A DNA stretch of 64,000 bases from Artemia franciscana (GCF_032884065.1 NC_088872.1:34134917-34198916), one strand, 5' to 3'. Shown: positions 21,290 to 35,784, numbered from the stretch's first letter. A program made the numbers and translations. Notes: generated from the letters alone by a model not told the origin.

Positions 21290-21411
21290 TATCTATATTC
21301 ACAGGTGGGACACAGGGACACAACTACAATGGCGCATAACTAATATGGCGCGTAACGACTTACGCGCGCGGGGGGGCTTGGGGGGGCGCGAAGCGCCCCA
21401 CCAACTAGCTA

Positions 21412-21412
<1 letters not shown>
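21290..21412 (+). mobile_element. Helitron 3' tail with only one hairpin
   Basis: TATATTCACAGGTGGGACAC..GGCGCGTAAC..GGGGGGGCGC-GAA-GCGCCCCACC is followed by AACTAGCTAG at 21403-21412. The second hairpin, GTTGGGG..CCCCAAC, found between the two CTAG words in other copies, is cleanly missing here. (TA)n follows. Confidence 0.7.

Positions 21413-21496
<84 letters not shown>
21413..21496. repeat. (TA)n between two Helitron 3' ends
   Basis: About 84 bp of TA separate the CTAG of the plus-strand element from the CTAG of the minus-strand element. Both elements have their 3' ends pointing into the array. Confidence 0.9.
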
Positions 21497-21499
<3 letters not shown>

Positions 21500-22694
21500 T
21501 AGCTGTTGGGGTGGCCCTTCGCGCCACCCCAACACCTAGTTGGTGGGGCGCTTCGCGCCCCCCCGCGCGCGTAAGTCGTTACGCGCCATATTAGTTACGC
21601 GCCATTGTAGCTGTGTCCCTGTGTCCCACCTGTGAATAGAGATAGATATAAATATATATTTTTAACTACGTAAAACATGCGAATATACAACATTCTTCGC
21701 TGTCCCATTGTCTGTGCATATAAATAGCATTTATATTCCCTGTGTCCCGGTCGTCATTTGTGTCCTGGTGTCCCAGTTTGTATTTTCTCTTTGAGTGTCC
21801 CGGTCTTCATTTATATTCCCTGTGTCCCAGTGTTCCGGTCGTCATTTGTGTCCCGGTATCCCCGTCTGTAATTTCTATTCAAACAATCCCTGTGTCTCAG
21901 TCGTCAATTATATATCCCGCCTGTGCCCCCGGCGTCCCCGTTGTGGTTGTGTCCCTGCGTCCCGGTCGTCATTTATATTCCCGGTCGGGATTTGTGTCCG
22001 GGTGTCCCAGTCTGTAATTTTTCTTTGAGGTTCCTGGTCGTCATTTATTTTTTCCTTTTTTTAGTTTTTTTTTTACTTTTTAGTTCTTTTAGTTTTTACG
22101 TTTTTTAGTTTTTTTTTAGTTTTTTAGATGATTTTTTTTTTAGTTTTTTACCTTTTTTTCTTTTTAGTTTTTTATTGGTTTTTACCTTTTTTTAGCTTTT
22201 TATCTTTTTTATTTTTTTTTTATTTTTATTTTTAATTTTATTAGTATTCTTTTTCTCTTCTATTTTTCATTTTTCCTTTTTTTTAGTTTTTAGTTTTTTA
22301 AGTTTTTTCCTTTTTTTAGTTTCTTTAGTTTTTTTAGTTTTTCGGCTTTTTTATTTTTTTATTAGTTTTTAGTTTTTTTTGTAGTTTTTGCCTTATTTTA
22401 GTTTTTTCAGTTTTTTTTTAGTTTTTTACCTTTTTTAGCCTAACCAGGATTTGAACCTGGGACCTTCATTCTCCGTTCTGACACCCTCTCTCACCGAGTG
22501 ACTACTCCAGCATGTTCATTTTGGTGTTTTAAATGGTATATTATTAACCAAATTAATGTGTTTTACAATACACTAAGCATCGTCATAACAAAAATGACGG
22601 CAACTAATTTCATGACGTCAGCCGAAACATGACGTCACCTGATCCACAGATCCACAGACCCACAGACAGACAGACAACTTATTTTTATATATAT

Positions 22695-22697
<3 letters not shown>
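21497..22697 (-). mobile_element. Non-autonomous Helitron, minus strand, both ends visible
   Basis: The 3' end is CTAG next to the (TA)n, with the hairpin CTGTTGGGGTGGC..GCCACCCCAACA (one arm substitution, GCCC for GCGC) and the rest of the tail to about 21640. A short helicase tail (about 21727-21660, VVYSQVL part) comes next, then minisatellite (21725-22040), T-rich filler (22040-22440), a tRNA-like insert (22437-22511) and the leader with TGACGTCA sites near 22612-22635. The 5' end is TC at 22697 (TCTATATATATAAAAATAAG). Length about 1.2 kb. Confidence 0.75.
22437..22511 (-). other. tRNA-like sequence inside a Helitron
   Basis: The minus strand ends GGTCCCAGGTTCAAATCCTGG followed by TTAGGCT. 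This is a perfect T arm (CCAGG-TTCAAAT-CCTGG) plus a seven-base acceptor-like strand. The D-arm region reads GGAGTAGTCACTCGGTGAGA. The 5' acceptor partner AGCCTAA is not found at the expected distance, so this is a pseudo-tRNA or SINE head carried by the element. Confidence 0.55.
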
Positions 22698-22744
<47 letters not shown>

Positions 22745-22749
<5 letters not shown>

Positions 22750-22920
22750 AAATACTTGAAGTAGTACTTGAAGTATTACTTAAGTACAATTTCGGCAAGT
22801 ACTTGATATTTGATACTTAAGTAAGAATTTGGAAGGTACTTATTACTTGATATTTAAGTAAAAAAACAATGAGTACTTAATACTTGATACTTAAGTAAAA
22901 ATTTGGAGTACTTGTTGCAG
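22745..22920. repeat. AAGTACTT-type degenerate repeat
   Basis: The words GTACTTGAAGTA, TACTTGATA and ACTTAAGTAA recur about ten times in 175 bp. The word AAGTACTT is palindromic. No coding potential. The next 280 bp (22920-23190) are AT-rich with nothing recognised. Confidence 0.7.
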
Positions 22921-23189
22921 CACTGATTACATCCTGCTTTTTACCTTAGGTAATTTCTCTGCGTTTTAATTTTGAATTTCTGTATTTGCTTCATTAAGAA
23001 AATACATTTTTTTCATTAAATTTTTAACTTTTATAAGGTCTGATTATAAAATGGGACAGCTACTTTTCGTTGCTGGAAGAATTATAAATTGTACTTGTCT
23101 TTGACAATTTTCAGAGAGATCTGAAAACGAGATAATGATTATTTTTACTTCTTTTAACTGGAGCTCTGAAATACAAAAAGGTGGCTTAA

Positions 23190-23500
23190 TATAACTTTGA
23201 GCTATCCTAAACAAGTGGTGAGCACGCTAGACTTGAGATCTTTTGTCCCCGAGGACTGGCGTTCGAATCCTGGTGTTGCTGGTTATTTGGTTTGGAGTGG
23301 GGGTCAGCAGCGTGATTCTGTATGCTTAGCCAGAGTCAACCTATTTCTAAATGGGTACCTGGAGAAATATGGGGAAGGTAAACACGAAGGGTGTGTGACA
23401 GCCAAGGAAGACTGGCCCCCAACTCCCCATTGTACTTCCTGACTGAAGGGTTGTGAGACGGAGATCAACACCACCAGTAGGAACTGTAAATCCCAATGCC
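23190..23500 (+). mobile_element. tRNA-derived SINE
   Basis: The head is tRNA-like: AGTGGTGAGCACGCTAGACT (A-box side) and GGCGTTCGAATCCTGGTG (B box) about 45 bp apart. The body GAGTCAACCTA..TCTAAATGGGTACCTGGAGA is of a kind I associate with conserved SINE bodies in invertebrates (from memory). The 81-codon ORF across it is incidental. Confidence 0.6.
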
Positions 23501-24106
23501 ATACTCTTTACCATTACCTTTATCTTTCGTCCTGATGCTACTGAAGGAAAAACAAAAGGCAAAGAGGACAAGAGCATTGTTTTGTTCTGAGTATCGTAAT
23601 GGAAAGAAGAGATATCAGGGAATTGAAAAATAGGCATAGTGTAGTCAAAGAAGTGGAATAAAAGTTGCAAAACAAGGAAATCCATACATGTAGTAAAATA
23701 TATATCAGGTTCCCTTTAGGTTTATTGGACCAGAAATGGTGCACGTTAATTAATTTAATTTTAATTTTGAAGTTTAATTGAAATTAAATTTGAGATTCTC
23801 TATTTCGCTAGATTAATTCAATTTTCAGGCAGTTCAAGTTCTCACTGTCAGTCATTTGGATTAAAGGAATGTTTGGGAGAAGTGAAGATTGATGTCTCGT
23901 CCTTATCTTGTCTGGGGCACGGTCATGGTAATCAAGCTGAAAAGGAGTTGTGGACCTCATCGCAGCCATATTTGTTTTGCCATGGCACAAAATGGCAAAA
24001 ACTCCCACTGAAACTGAAGTTCGGTCTGGTCGTTTCTCTTTTAATGAGAGGTCATGCCTTCCGCCTTTTGCTTTGCCTGAGTCTCAAATTGATCTCTTTA
24101 AAATTA
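23500..24106. other. Spacer, no gene recognised
   Basis: AT-rich DNA between the SINE and the Vma12-like poly(A) signal. Short ORFs on both strands lack splice sites, domains or composition that would support them. Confidence 0.5.
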
Positions 24107-24112
24107 TTTATT
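24107..24112 (-). terminator. Candidate poly(A) signal of the Vma12-like gene
   Basis: AATAAA on the minus strand lies about 205 bp beyond the stop codon at 24319-24321, a normal position for animal 3' end formation. Other A/T-rich hexamers exist nearby, so it is only a candidate. Confidence 0.4.
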
Positions 24113-24318
24113 TAATGTTCAACTCTCGTATTCTCAGCATTCCACAATTACAATAATTTTGATCACTGACTTAGATACTAACATTTTAAAAGGAAACCCA
24201 AGGTATGCCCAAGTCAAAAGTCAAGTTATGACACTAGAACTTAAAAAAACTCCAGGAATAAACGCGTGCATTTAATAAGACAAACTAGGAAAATAACAAA
24301 AAATGAACAATCCACACA

Positions 24319-24572
24319 CTATTCATCTTTGGAACAAATTTTCTTATTTTTAACACCGTCTATAAAATTATCAGAAACACCAATAATTTTGATAAGAAAA
24401 TATATTTCTGCAATGGCAACTACGAGTGCACAGAAGACGCCAATGAGTGAACGAGAACCAAAATCGAATGGACCTGCTGCCCAATCAACACCCCAGAAAC
24501 CAAACACAAAGGCTGAACCGGTCGATAACACAAACTGGAACACTTGAATCAACTGTCTATTCACCTCACGCA
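24319..24572 (-). CDS. TMEM199: Vma12/TMEM199-like V-ATPase assembly factor, last exon
   Basis: The terminal coding exon is 254 nt. The acceptor is strong: TTATTTTATTTTTCAG precedes 24572. The exon opens in the middle of a codon (TG), then reads REVNRQLIQVFQFVLSTGSA, FVFGFWGVDW, a Gly/Phe linker, and RSLIGVFCALVVAIAEIYFL with IKIIG, then a short polar tail ending TAG. These are the two membrane spans joined by a lumenal loop that define the C-terminus of Vma12/TMEM199. That ER protein helps assemble the V0 sector of the proton-pumping V-ATPase. Human TMEM199 has the same order (QVRSLK..FNF, two hydrophobic segments, LAELY). Spliced to 30205-30409 it gives 152 residues. The N-terminal exon(s) were not found. 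The 5.6 kb intron is packed with transposons. Confidence 0.85.
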
Positions 24573-24659
24573 CTGAAAAATAAAATAAGTAATAACGAGT
24601 TTTCCATCATGAATTTTACATAGGCAAGGTAATTGCGCATTATGTCGCCATGAAGTTGT

Positions 24660-25100
24660 TTGTCAACTGACGAAATTACAGACCGGGACAATGGGACACA
24701 AATGACGACCGGGACACAAAGAATATAAATGACGACCGGGAGGACACTCAAAGAGAAATTACAGACTGGGACACCGGGACACAAATGACAAGCGGGACAC
24801 AGGGAATATAAATGACGACCGGGACAGAGAGACACAACTACAACGGGGACGCCGGGGGGGGCACAGGGGGATATATAAATGACGACTGGAACACAGGGAA
24901 TGTTCGATTAGCAATCACCATCAACAATGCTCAAGGGCAATCATTAGAATAATGAGGTATAGATCTGAAGACGGATTATTTTTCCCATGGACAATTATAT
25001 GTTGCATGTTCAAGAGTCGGTAAACCTGACAATCTATTTATATGCACAGACAATGGAACAGCGAAGAATGTTGTATATTCGCAAGTTTTACGTAGTTAAA

Positions 25101-25105
<5 letters not shown>
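24660..25105 (+). pseudogene. Helitron fragment: minisatellite and helicase tail
   Basis: CCGGGACA-type units (24670-24890) are followed by the helicase C-terminal relic (24905-25100: ITINNAQGQSLE, broken frame at GAATAATGAGG, then [14 protein letters not shown] and VVYSQVLRS). It lies in the Vma12-like intron. (TA)n follows at 25105-25176. Confidence 0.75.
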
Positions 25106-28104
<2,999 letters not shown>

Positions 28105-28109
28105 TACAG

Positions 28110-28680
28110 TTTCCTTTTTGTTTTTTTTTTTGTTTTTTAGCTTTTTCTTTTCTTAGTTTTTTTCTTTTTTAGTTTTCTTTTTTTTAGTTTCTTCTGTTTA
28201 TTGATTTGTTTTCTTCAGTTTGTCAATGTTCATTCTAACATTGACACTTGGAAAAATCTTTACGTGCCAAGCATGCTAAAGCTCCAACAATTTATAATAA
28301 TTTTGGGTATCTGTTTTAAGGTTTTCGAATTACTTTAATCTATTGTCAAAATATATTGAAACATTTGTGCAATTCCCAGTTTTTTTAGTTTTTTCTTTTT
28401 TTTTAGTTTTTTAGCTTTTTTATTTTTTTTTTTAGTTTTTTATCTTTTTTATTTTTTTATGTTTTTTCTTTTTAGGTTTTTTCTTTTTTTTATTTTTTCA
28501 ATTTTTAATTTTTTTTTTAGTTTTTTCTTTTTAGTTTTTTTTTAGTTTTTTACCATTTTTCTTTTATCGAATTACTTTAATCTATTGTCAAAATATTTCG
28601 AAATATTTATGCAATTTCCAGTTTTTACATTCTAGTTTGTTTTCTTTTATATATATAGAAAATATAATCTGGCGTAACGG
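28110..28680. repeat. T-rich filler with two copies of a dispersed repeat
   Basis: T-rich words surround about 90 bp (28262-28352) that are the inverse of 12283-12375, and a shorter copy at 28563-28600 (CGAATTACTTTAATCTATTG). No gene. Confidence 0.75.
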
Positions 28681-28790
28681 ACAGACAACTTATTTTTATA
28701 TATATAGATATATATATATATATATATATATATCACAGGTGGGATACAGGGACACAACTACAATGGCACGTAACTAATATGGCGCGAAAA
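28681..28790. mobile_element. Two short Helitron end fragments
   Basis: A minus-strand 5' end (TC at 28708) points left, and a (TA)n at 28705-28732 is followed by a plus-strand tail start (ATCACAGGTGGGATACAGGG..GGCGCG) that breaks into A-rich filler. Junk junction. Confidence 0.5.
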
Positions 28791-28918
28791 AAGCTATAAC
28801 AAGAAAAAACCTAAAAAGAAAAAAATAAAAAAGGTAAAAAACTAAAAAGAAAAAAAGCTAAAAAAAAACTAAAAAATCTGCAAAACTAAAAAAAGGAAAA
28901 ACTAAAAAAGAAACTATA

Positions 28919-29698
28919 TCTATATATATAAAAATAAGTTGTATGTATGCATGTTAGTTTGTTTGTGGGTTTGGATATGACGCCATTATAAGTATATAAG
29001 GCTTTGTATATTACGTCATTATAAGATGACACTACAGACCGGGAAACCGGGACACAACTGACGACCGGGACACAGGGAATATAAATGACGACCAGGACAC
29101 TCAAAGATAAATTGTGGACCGGGACACCGGGACACAAATGACGACCGGGACACAGGGAATATAAATGACGACCGGGACACTCAAAGAGAAATTACAGACT
29201 GGGAAACCGGGACACAAATGACGACCGGGACACAGGGAATATAAATGACGACCGGGACACAGGGACACAACTACAACGGGGACGCCGGGGGGGGGGGGCA
29301 GAGAGGGATACATAAATGACGACGGGGACACAGGGAATGTTCGATTAGCAATCACCATCAACAAAGCTCAAGGGCAATCATTAGAATAATGAGGTATAGA
29401 TCTGAATACGGATTGTTTTTCCCATGGACAATTATATGTTGCATGTTCAAGAGTCGGTAAGCCTGACAATCTATTTATATGCACAGACAATGGGACAGCG
29501 AAGAATGTTGTATATTCGGAATTCTTACGTAGTTAAAAACATATATATATATCTATCTATATTCACAGGTGGGACACAGGGACACAACTACAATGGCGCG
29601 TAACTAATATGGCACGTAACGACTTACGCGCGCGGGAGGCTTGGGGGCGCGAAGCGCTCCCACCAACTAGGTGTCACGAAGCGCCACCCCAACAGCTA

Positions 29699-29699
<1 letters not shown>
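28919..29699 (+). mobile_element. Complete non-autonomous Helitron (781 bp)
   Basis: The 5' end is TC at 28919 (TCTATATATATAAAAATAAG). Minisatellite covers 29035-29330 and the helicase C-terminal relic 29340-29540. There is only a short TA stretch before the tail at about 29559. The tail has one degraded first hairpin and a second terminator reduced to GTGTCACGAAGCGCCACCCCAACAG with CTAG at 29696-29699. (TA)n then (GT)n (29765-29795) follows. It lies in the Vma12-like intron. Confidence 0.75.
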
Positions 29700-29783
<84 letters not shown>

Positions 29784-29795
29784 GGTGTGTGTGTA
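29700..29795. repeat. (TA)n-(TG)n compound microsatellite
   Basis: About 66 bp of TA passes into GTGTGTG..GGGTGTGTGTGTAC, immediately after the Helitron CTAG. Confidence 0.9.
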
Positions 29796-30204
29796 CATCT
29801 TATCTCTTCAAACGAGCAACGATTGTATTTATACATAAATATTTTTTCTCGAAAACAGATTCATATTTTTGCGGAAAAATTAGCATCCTGAGATTTTCTG
29901 GCCTACAAAAAAAAAAATAATCTATATTGGTCACGAGTTTGAGAAAATTCGTCATAATTTTTCGCAAGAAAAATTCGCCAAAGCCCATCCTCTGTCTGTT
30001 TTAGAACTAGGTTTCTGCCATTAATATTGCTCAACATATGCTCTTCCCTAAAGATTAAGGTGGTAAAGTTTAATCTTTTCAGTGACGGGGTTTCAAATCA
30101 GGAAGAAAAATGAAAAAGAAAGGAACCGCAGATATCTAGAAGGTCAGTTGACCCTGTTAATTCTCCACCTAGACAAGCACCACAAAAAAGAACGAAAAAA
30201 TTAC

Positions 30205-30409
30205 ATTCTGCAGCAAGATTATCCGGCTTCCTTTCTTTGGGAGGTGCAATTCTATTAACCATGGCATCATATTCTTTTTGTTCTTGTTCTTTTCTTAAAC
30301 GGAGACACCTCGCCTCAAGTTGAGGATCCCTAGGTGGCGGGGCTGGCAATGTTGGAAGCAATATATCGCAACATCTTAGCATTTTGTGCAGAGGATAGTC
30401 AGCAGGAAC
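30205..30409 (-). CDS. TMEM199: Vma12/TMEM199-like protein, internal exon
   Basis: A 205 nt exon is bordered by TTTCAATTGTCTTGCAG (acceptor, before 30409) and GAAT|GTAATT (donor at 30204-30203). It begins in phase 0 with VPADYPLHKMLRCCDILLPT, then LPAPPPRDPQLEARCLRLRK and EQEQKEYDAMVNRI, ending NLAAE plus one base. The human protein has YLHELLEGSEIYLPE..PPRNPELVARLEKI..EEYKRITRNV in the same order, the cytosolic region before the membrane spans. The leftover T joins the TG of the exon at 24572 to give Leu. The phase agreement across 5.6 kb supports one gene. No further upstream exon was found before the LINE at 30.7-31.6 kb. Confidence 0.85.
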
Positions 30410-30739
30410 CTGCAAGACAATTGAAACGGTATTCAAAACTGTTTTCAGGTCTGTAGCCCAGATAGTGGATTCTTATGCAAGATAAGTTCTTTTTGGAAAT
30501 GCACTTCGGGAAAATCAGTAAATTCCAATGTAAACTATGAAAAACAAAATTTTTTGGATAAACTTAGTAACTAAACTATGAAAACAGCAATCCTAGAAAA
30601 AAATCCAATAATTCTATGGCAAAATTTAGGGATTTTCCCAGATTTCCTTTTAATGCTGATGAGTAAACTTCAATTGATTTTGGTTATTTTACTAAATTTG
30701 TAGCATATGGGTTCTCGCTAAGATTTTACTCGTACTACT

Positions 30740-31620
30740 ACTGCTACTACTAACAATTCACAGCAGCGCCAAATGGCCTGATGCCAAAACAGCTACACCA
30801 GCTCTTCCTCCATCCTAATCTTTTCAAAGCACACCTCTTTACATCCGCCCCAAAAATTTCAATTTTACTTAAATCCTTCCTTAAGACCTCCTCACACTGC
30901 ATTCCGATGGGACCTACTTTATGTTTGGCCGAAAAGAACGATTTTTGACAATCTATCATTGTTCATCCAAAGAACGTGTCCTAGCCATTACAACCTTTTT
31001 GTCATTATAGCCCTAAAAAGCGGGATAGAACCACATTTCATGCAGCTTGCTGTTTGAAATACAATCAGTCAGACAGGTACCCAAAAGAATCCGTAGACAA
31101 TTTTCCGGAAACATCTAGCAATACCTTGCTTGACCACTGTCATCATTGTGCCTTTGAATATTCAAATCTTGGTTCGCAGACTTATTTTCCAATTCTTTCA
31201 AACTTTTTCCCCAAATATGAAAAAAAAAAACAACCTGGGTATCGACTATTCAACTTTTAACATCTTCACTGCATGCACCATCTTTACTACTAATAATAAC
31301 GGGTAATTGAAGCTACCCACTTGAATGATCTTCTTGTTACCCAGCGTAACCTCTTCAACATAACTTTTCTCCAGTCTTATGTATTTAGTCTTCATAATCT
31401 CAAAGCCTATTCTTGCACCCTGGACTCTCAAAAACTCCAAAATATCAATCCTTTTGCAAATATTTGCTACCAGGACCCTCAGATCCTCAGCATAATCCAG
31501 GTTTACAAGAGTTTTACTTTCATTCAAAGTTATAATTTTCATATTATTTAAATCATTGAAATTTTTATGGCCCGAGGAAAAGCAAAGGGTTCCAAACCAG
31601 TGCAGGAAAGGGACTAATAC
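30740..31620 (-). pseudogene. RTE-like LINE fragment
   Basis: Minus-strand reading shows LVNLDYAEDLRVLVANICKR (about 31510-31450; YAED where an active RT has YADD), GARIGFEIMKTKYIRL, and VGSFNYPLL in place of the usual VxxFxYLG. After frame damage comes WLGHVLWMNNDRL (about 30987-30950) and then EEVLRKDLSKIEIFGADVKR with LGWRKSW. The order LDYADD, WLGHVLRM, RRxxxxDLxxMGxxWxEAxRxAxDRxxWR is that of RTE-type and related LINEs. It is truncated at both ends and inactive. Confidence 0.75.
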
Positions 31621-33240
31621 ACGTTCTCAAGTCAAAACGAAGCGCTTAAGCCGGCTTAGAGCCAGACAGCAAGAAGTCCCTGGGACCTCCAGTAGTTTTG
31701 TGTAGCTGAGCCCATCTTTTCACATCTTTCCATGGTTTTCCTCACTTGGCTATACTCTTCTATTAATAAGAGTGGAAATGCCGCAAAGCTAATCTCAAGC
31801 CTATTACCTCCAACTCATTGTATATTTCTGGTTGCAAATATTGTACTACTATATAGAGATAGCCCATAAAAGATAACTTAGCTAGGAAAAGGCTCTTCAG
31901 CCCACATAAATTCACCAAAAGAGACCAAATACAGAAGAATTATCCATTCATCGTAATCCACTGTAAATGCGGTGTCGTTTACCAGGCTATGATTTCCTCG
32001 ACGGGCACTACTGCTCAAGGTCACCCTGCATTGTCGTTTGCAGTCCCGTTTCTGGTTAGGCAAACCCATCAAAAGTCCACCAATCTTTAGGCTCCGACAT
32101 GAAATTAGTTTTTTATAGTGACTTTTACTAAAAAACTACAATTTTTTTTTACAGTGCCAGCTATTTTCCAGTAGAGCTGCTCGCCTTTTGTTTCTCCCGC
32201 TTGACTCGGGGTTTTTCCTAAAACTAATTTGTTTGCTTTTAATTTTTTTCTGATAAATAGTCTCTCCACTTTAAAATGAACTATCCTTTAAAGGGCCCTG
32301 CACAAAAGAGAGCCAAGCCAAGGAAAGGAGTTTCAAGTCTAAATACCTCCAAAATGAGGTGACTAAAATTGAGTTGCTAACTTATGGTAAAAATCTTTTG
32401 GCCAAGGAATTTTCAATGATACATTGTCAATGCTTTCAAGCCAACGCATACCTGTGATGACACAAACATTTCAATTTCTGATGCCTTATGCCATCATCAG
32501 ATGGCATTGTTAGGAGAATTTTTACTACTAAGCATAAAAATTTAAGCACTAGCTTTCCAATACGCTCTTTGAGAATTTTGTATGATATTTCAGTGTTCCA
32601 CTAGCAATGAAGGAATAAAAATAATAGAAGGAAAGGAGCATCAGCATTTGAAGCTCTTTTTCATATTTCAAAAAAATTGTTTTCGAGATTAACTTTACTG
32701 TTAAAATGAAAATAAGTAAATAACAAATCACATTCTAAAATCAAATCTGAAAAGTCTTTTTTCATTGGGCAATTTTATTCAAGACGTGTTTTTTTTTAGT
32801 TTTTACTTACTAAGGGCGCCCGCAAAGGAATGGAAAAGAAAGAGGTTGGTAATCCTCCAGCTAAGAGTATTCAATTATAGGTATTATAACGGTACCCTTT
32901 TTTGCTTCCTTTTATGCGTGCCTTAATTTATGGGGAAAAAATCCCGTGAGTGATATGTATGAGCATATCTGCAGAGCATACATACGTCATTTTTACCTCA
33001 GTAGTGGTTGTATCGATTTTAGTGTCTATGATGCAGACCAAGTTACACAAAAAACATAACTAGTTATAAAATACCATGTCTTTTTGCAAAGGGCATTTTT
33101 AGCAGTTTCATATTGCCTAGAGGACAAATGACCATGAGCTTGGTAATTAATTCTATTTTCAAAATTATTCTTGTTAATTGCAAAAGTTTTTTTAAATACA
33201 TAAATTTCCTTTAAAATGCTCTCTATTAAACAGCTCATTT
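31620..33240. other. No gene recognised
   Basis: AT-rich DNA with scattered short ORFs and no splice-supported exon or known motif. A minus-strand ORF at 32072-31878 (NHSLVNDTAFTVDYDEWIIL) looks somewhat protein-like but I cannot assign it. Confidence 0.4.
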
Positions 33241-34370
33241 AAACAGCTCTCTGCGATATTCCAGTGCCGTGCTAGCTGAGAAGAGAAAAAAAAAAAAAAA
33301 AAAAAAAAATGCCGTATACACACAATATCATAGTTCAAGCAAATTTTCTTGTTTTTCAAGCCATTAGATTTTACTCGTTATTCAAGCCAAGAGACGGTAC
33401 GTTTTCTATGAGGGGGTTCGGACAAGGCGGTTCTAATAGTGTACTTCTCGTTTTGATCTGACAATATTTTGTTTCCCACCTTTTATGCTTCCCAGGCTTT
33501 CAACTGGAGAAATGGGATCAAGGCCAGCTATTTTGGGTGCTATATGGCGCTTTATGATGGTGTTATCCATATAAATTTACAAAAAGCACGTAGACATGAT
33601 TAAGAGCTCTGAAATGCCCGTTAAAAATTTCTCTACGATGTTGCAGTAGCCTGCGAGTCCCACTATTTAGCCAGCGATTTATAATCGCACGCTTCAAAGC
33701 CCTTTAACTCCAGATAGGGTCAGAAGCTTTAAATGATCATTAGATATCTGTCTACGTTGTTATGATTTATAAAAAAACGCGGAATTCATTGGACCATTCA
33801 AACCTGCCTCGTTTTTGAGTTTTGGGAGGGGGAAGGGGTCAAGAGTCAAGACATTTGATGTAGGGTTTCCAACTATGGAGATTCTATTGGTACCCAATTT
33901 ATGCTTCGCAGCTTCTCCAGAAATGAGACGAAAATTGCCATTTTTGGTGCAACATAGCACTTTATGATTGCGTTTGAAAAGCAAATTTACAAGAATTCCG
34001 CAGATATAATTAAGGACTTTTAAAATGGCCTTTTAACATCTCTCTACGGTGTTGCAGTAGCCTGATAATTCTGCTATTCTCTGGACCGTTTACGAATCCT
34101 ACTAAGAGGTTGGGAGGGGAGTATACAAGAGACGTTAGTAAATCGCCAGTTAAGAATTGTGACCACGATAATTATAAAGATATCCTTTCTATGCTTCTCA
34201 GCCTTTTTACTCTTGAAATCACACTAAAAAAACCAGTTTCGGTGTCATATCGCACTCACAATAAAGCATTATCAGGAAAGATTTATAAAAGCAAATATAT
34301 AGGATTAAGAGCTGTTGAATGGCCGCTAAAATTTTTTAAACGATCTTGCAGTAACCTGCTTGCAACTTAC
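33230..34370 (+). repeat. Degenerate 300-400 bp tandem repeat
   Basis: The anchor TGTTGCAGTAGCCTG (33639, 34051, variant at 34345) follows CATCTCTCTACGG in each unit. Other shared blocks are TTTATGCTTC(C/G)CAG, GCACTTTATGAT and AAATTTACAA. Spacing is 411 and 294. A 20-bp A-run is at 33290-33309. Confidence 0.6.
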
Positions 34371-34379
34371 TAGACTAAC

Positions 34380-35560
34380 TAACTTACTAGAAACAAAGGA
34401 GACACGTCAATCTTACCCATGCACATAGAGGATTCTCCAGAAAGGATTTCGACCAGCGTGATTCCATGCTGCACTTTTCTCATCGATAAGTCGGCATGTT
34501 CGAGATGTCTCAAAGTTTTTTTTCCAAATTCCCATAAATTCGTTTTCGCAAGAAAATTTCGCTATAAAGCTTAAACGAAATAATAGTTACCATTCCTGAA
34601 CCAGATTAGAATGTCTATTTTTTCTCACAAGACAGTTTTTTTCAACGCTCATTTTTAAACTTTCAGTAACTATGGGTCGTGGTTCACTCTTTAAAATGCT
34701 GCAGCTATCGTTACAATAATAATTTGTTTTCTCACGTCTTAACATCGCCTGTTCACCCTCATTTATTCTTAACATTAACTTCTGAACATATTGTTGCAAA
34801 GTTAGCTATTAAAATCTAAAAAGTCCATTCATTTGGCCAACATTTTTATCTAGGAATCCCAAATCAACTGCATAATCTGAACCTAGGATAGTTTTACTTT
34901 TCCATTCTATCAAATATTGAATGGAAACGATACTTTTACGGTGTTCTTCACGACACAAACCATCAAAATAATGTATATCCGCTGCAAACAGGGATAGGAT
35001 GAACTACGAACTACAGCCCATAATAACGAAAAATTAAAAACATACTTTAACAAAACTGGTTAGTGAGAAAAAATTGCCATTTGGCTGTGGCTCAGGAATT
35101 GTAACTACTATCTCGAGTAATATCAATTGTGAAATGTTATCTTGAAAACAAGTTTATGGGAACTTCCGAAAATAGCCCGAAAATCTTAAAAAAAGACGTC
35201 TTATGGAAACAAAAGTACACTGGAGGAATCACCGTGGTCGAAAGCCCTATAAAGGATACTTAGAGTTCCCTGACTAGACAAACAAGAAAAATCCCTTTTT
35301 GCATGGGTAGCACAGCACTGATGTGTTCTCTTTTTTTTCTCTTCATCACTCCTAGCAGAGCCCTAAAGCATCATAGAGAACTTGAATTATGAAAGAAAAT
35401 TGCTATATGCACGTGCTCTTTAGGCAACAAAACAAAATGCTTAGAAAATAATTAAATTCTTGACAAAAAAAAAACCTCATCTTCATATGCCAATGATGTA
35501 ATACACGTATGTTTTGGCAAGAGATGATATAACACATATATACTTAAGAAAATTACTTTT
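34380..35560. other. No gene recognised
   Basis: AT-rich spacer. CAGTAACTATGGGTCGTGGTTC (about 34663) is a short relic of the repeat described at 43634-45392. Nothing else. Confidence 0.4.
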
Positions 35561-35637
35561 CTGAGTTATGACATAGTATTTGTGGGATTCCGCTGCCCGA
35601 CTCTCTTTGATTTGTTCTTTATATTCAATATATTTAC

Positions 35638-35784
35638 CTTATCTTTTCTAGTTTTTCCAAGCTTATCTGGAACTAATGCATCGGATTTTATATAAAGATC
35701 AAAAATGAATGAATTAACCGAAATAACAAGACCATAATCATCATCAACAATAAGAACAGCAACGCAAAGAAACAAAATTACCAT
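35638..35784 (-). CDS. Possible first exon encoding a signal peptide
   Basis: ATG at 35784 gives MVILFLCVAVLIVDDDYG, a good signal-peptide-like start, then 31 further codons ending KLGKTRKDK at an AAG|GTAAAT donor (35637-35636). The length is 147 nt, phase 0. Without a partner exon the call rests on the hydrophobic start and the donor only. The ORF continues 24 codons past the donor before a stop, so an unspliced small protein is also possible. No family recognised. Confidence 0.3.

Noticed and set aside
24266..24547. Plus-strand 93-codon ORF
   Set aside because: It lies antisense to the Vma12-like terminal exon, which has splice-site and family support.
31878..32072. Minus-strand ORF as an upstream exon of the Vma12-like gene
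   Set aside because: Its sequence does not resemble the N-terminus of that family and no donor fits the phase-0 acceptor at 30409.
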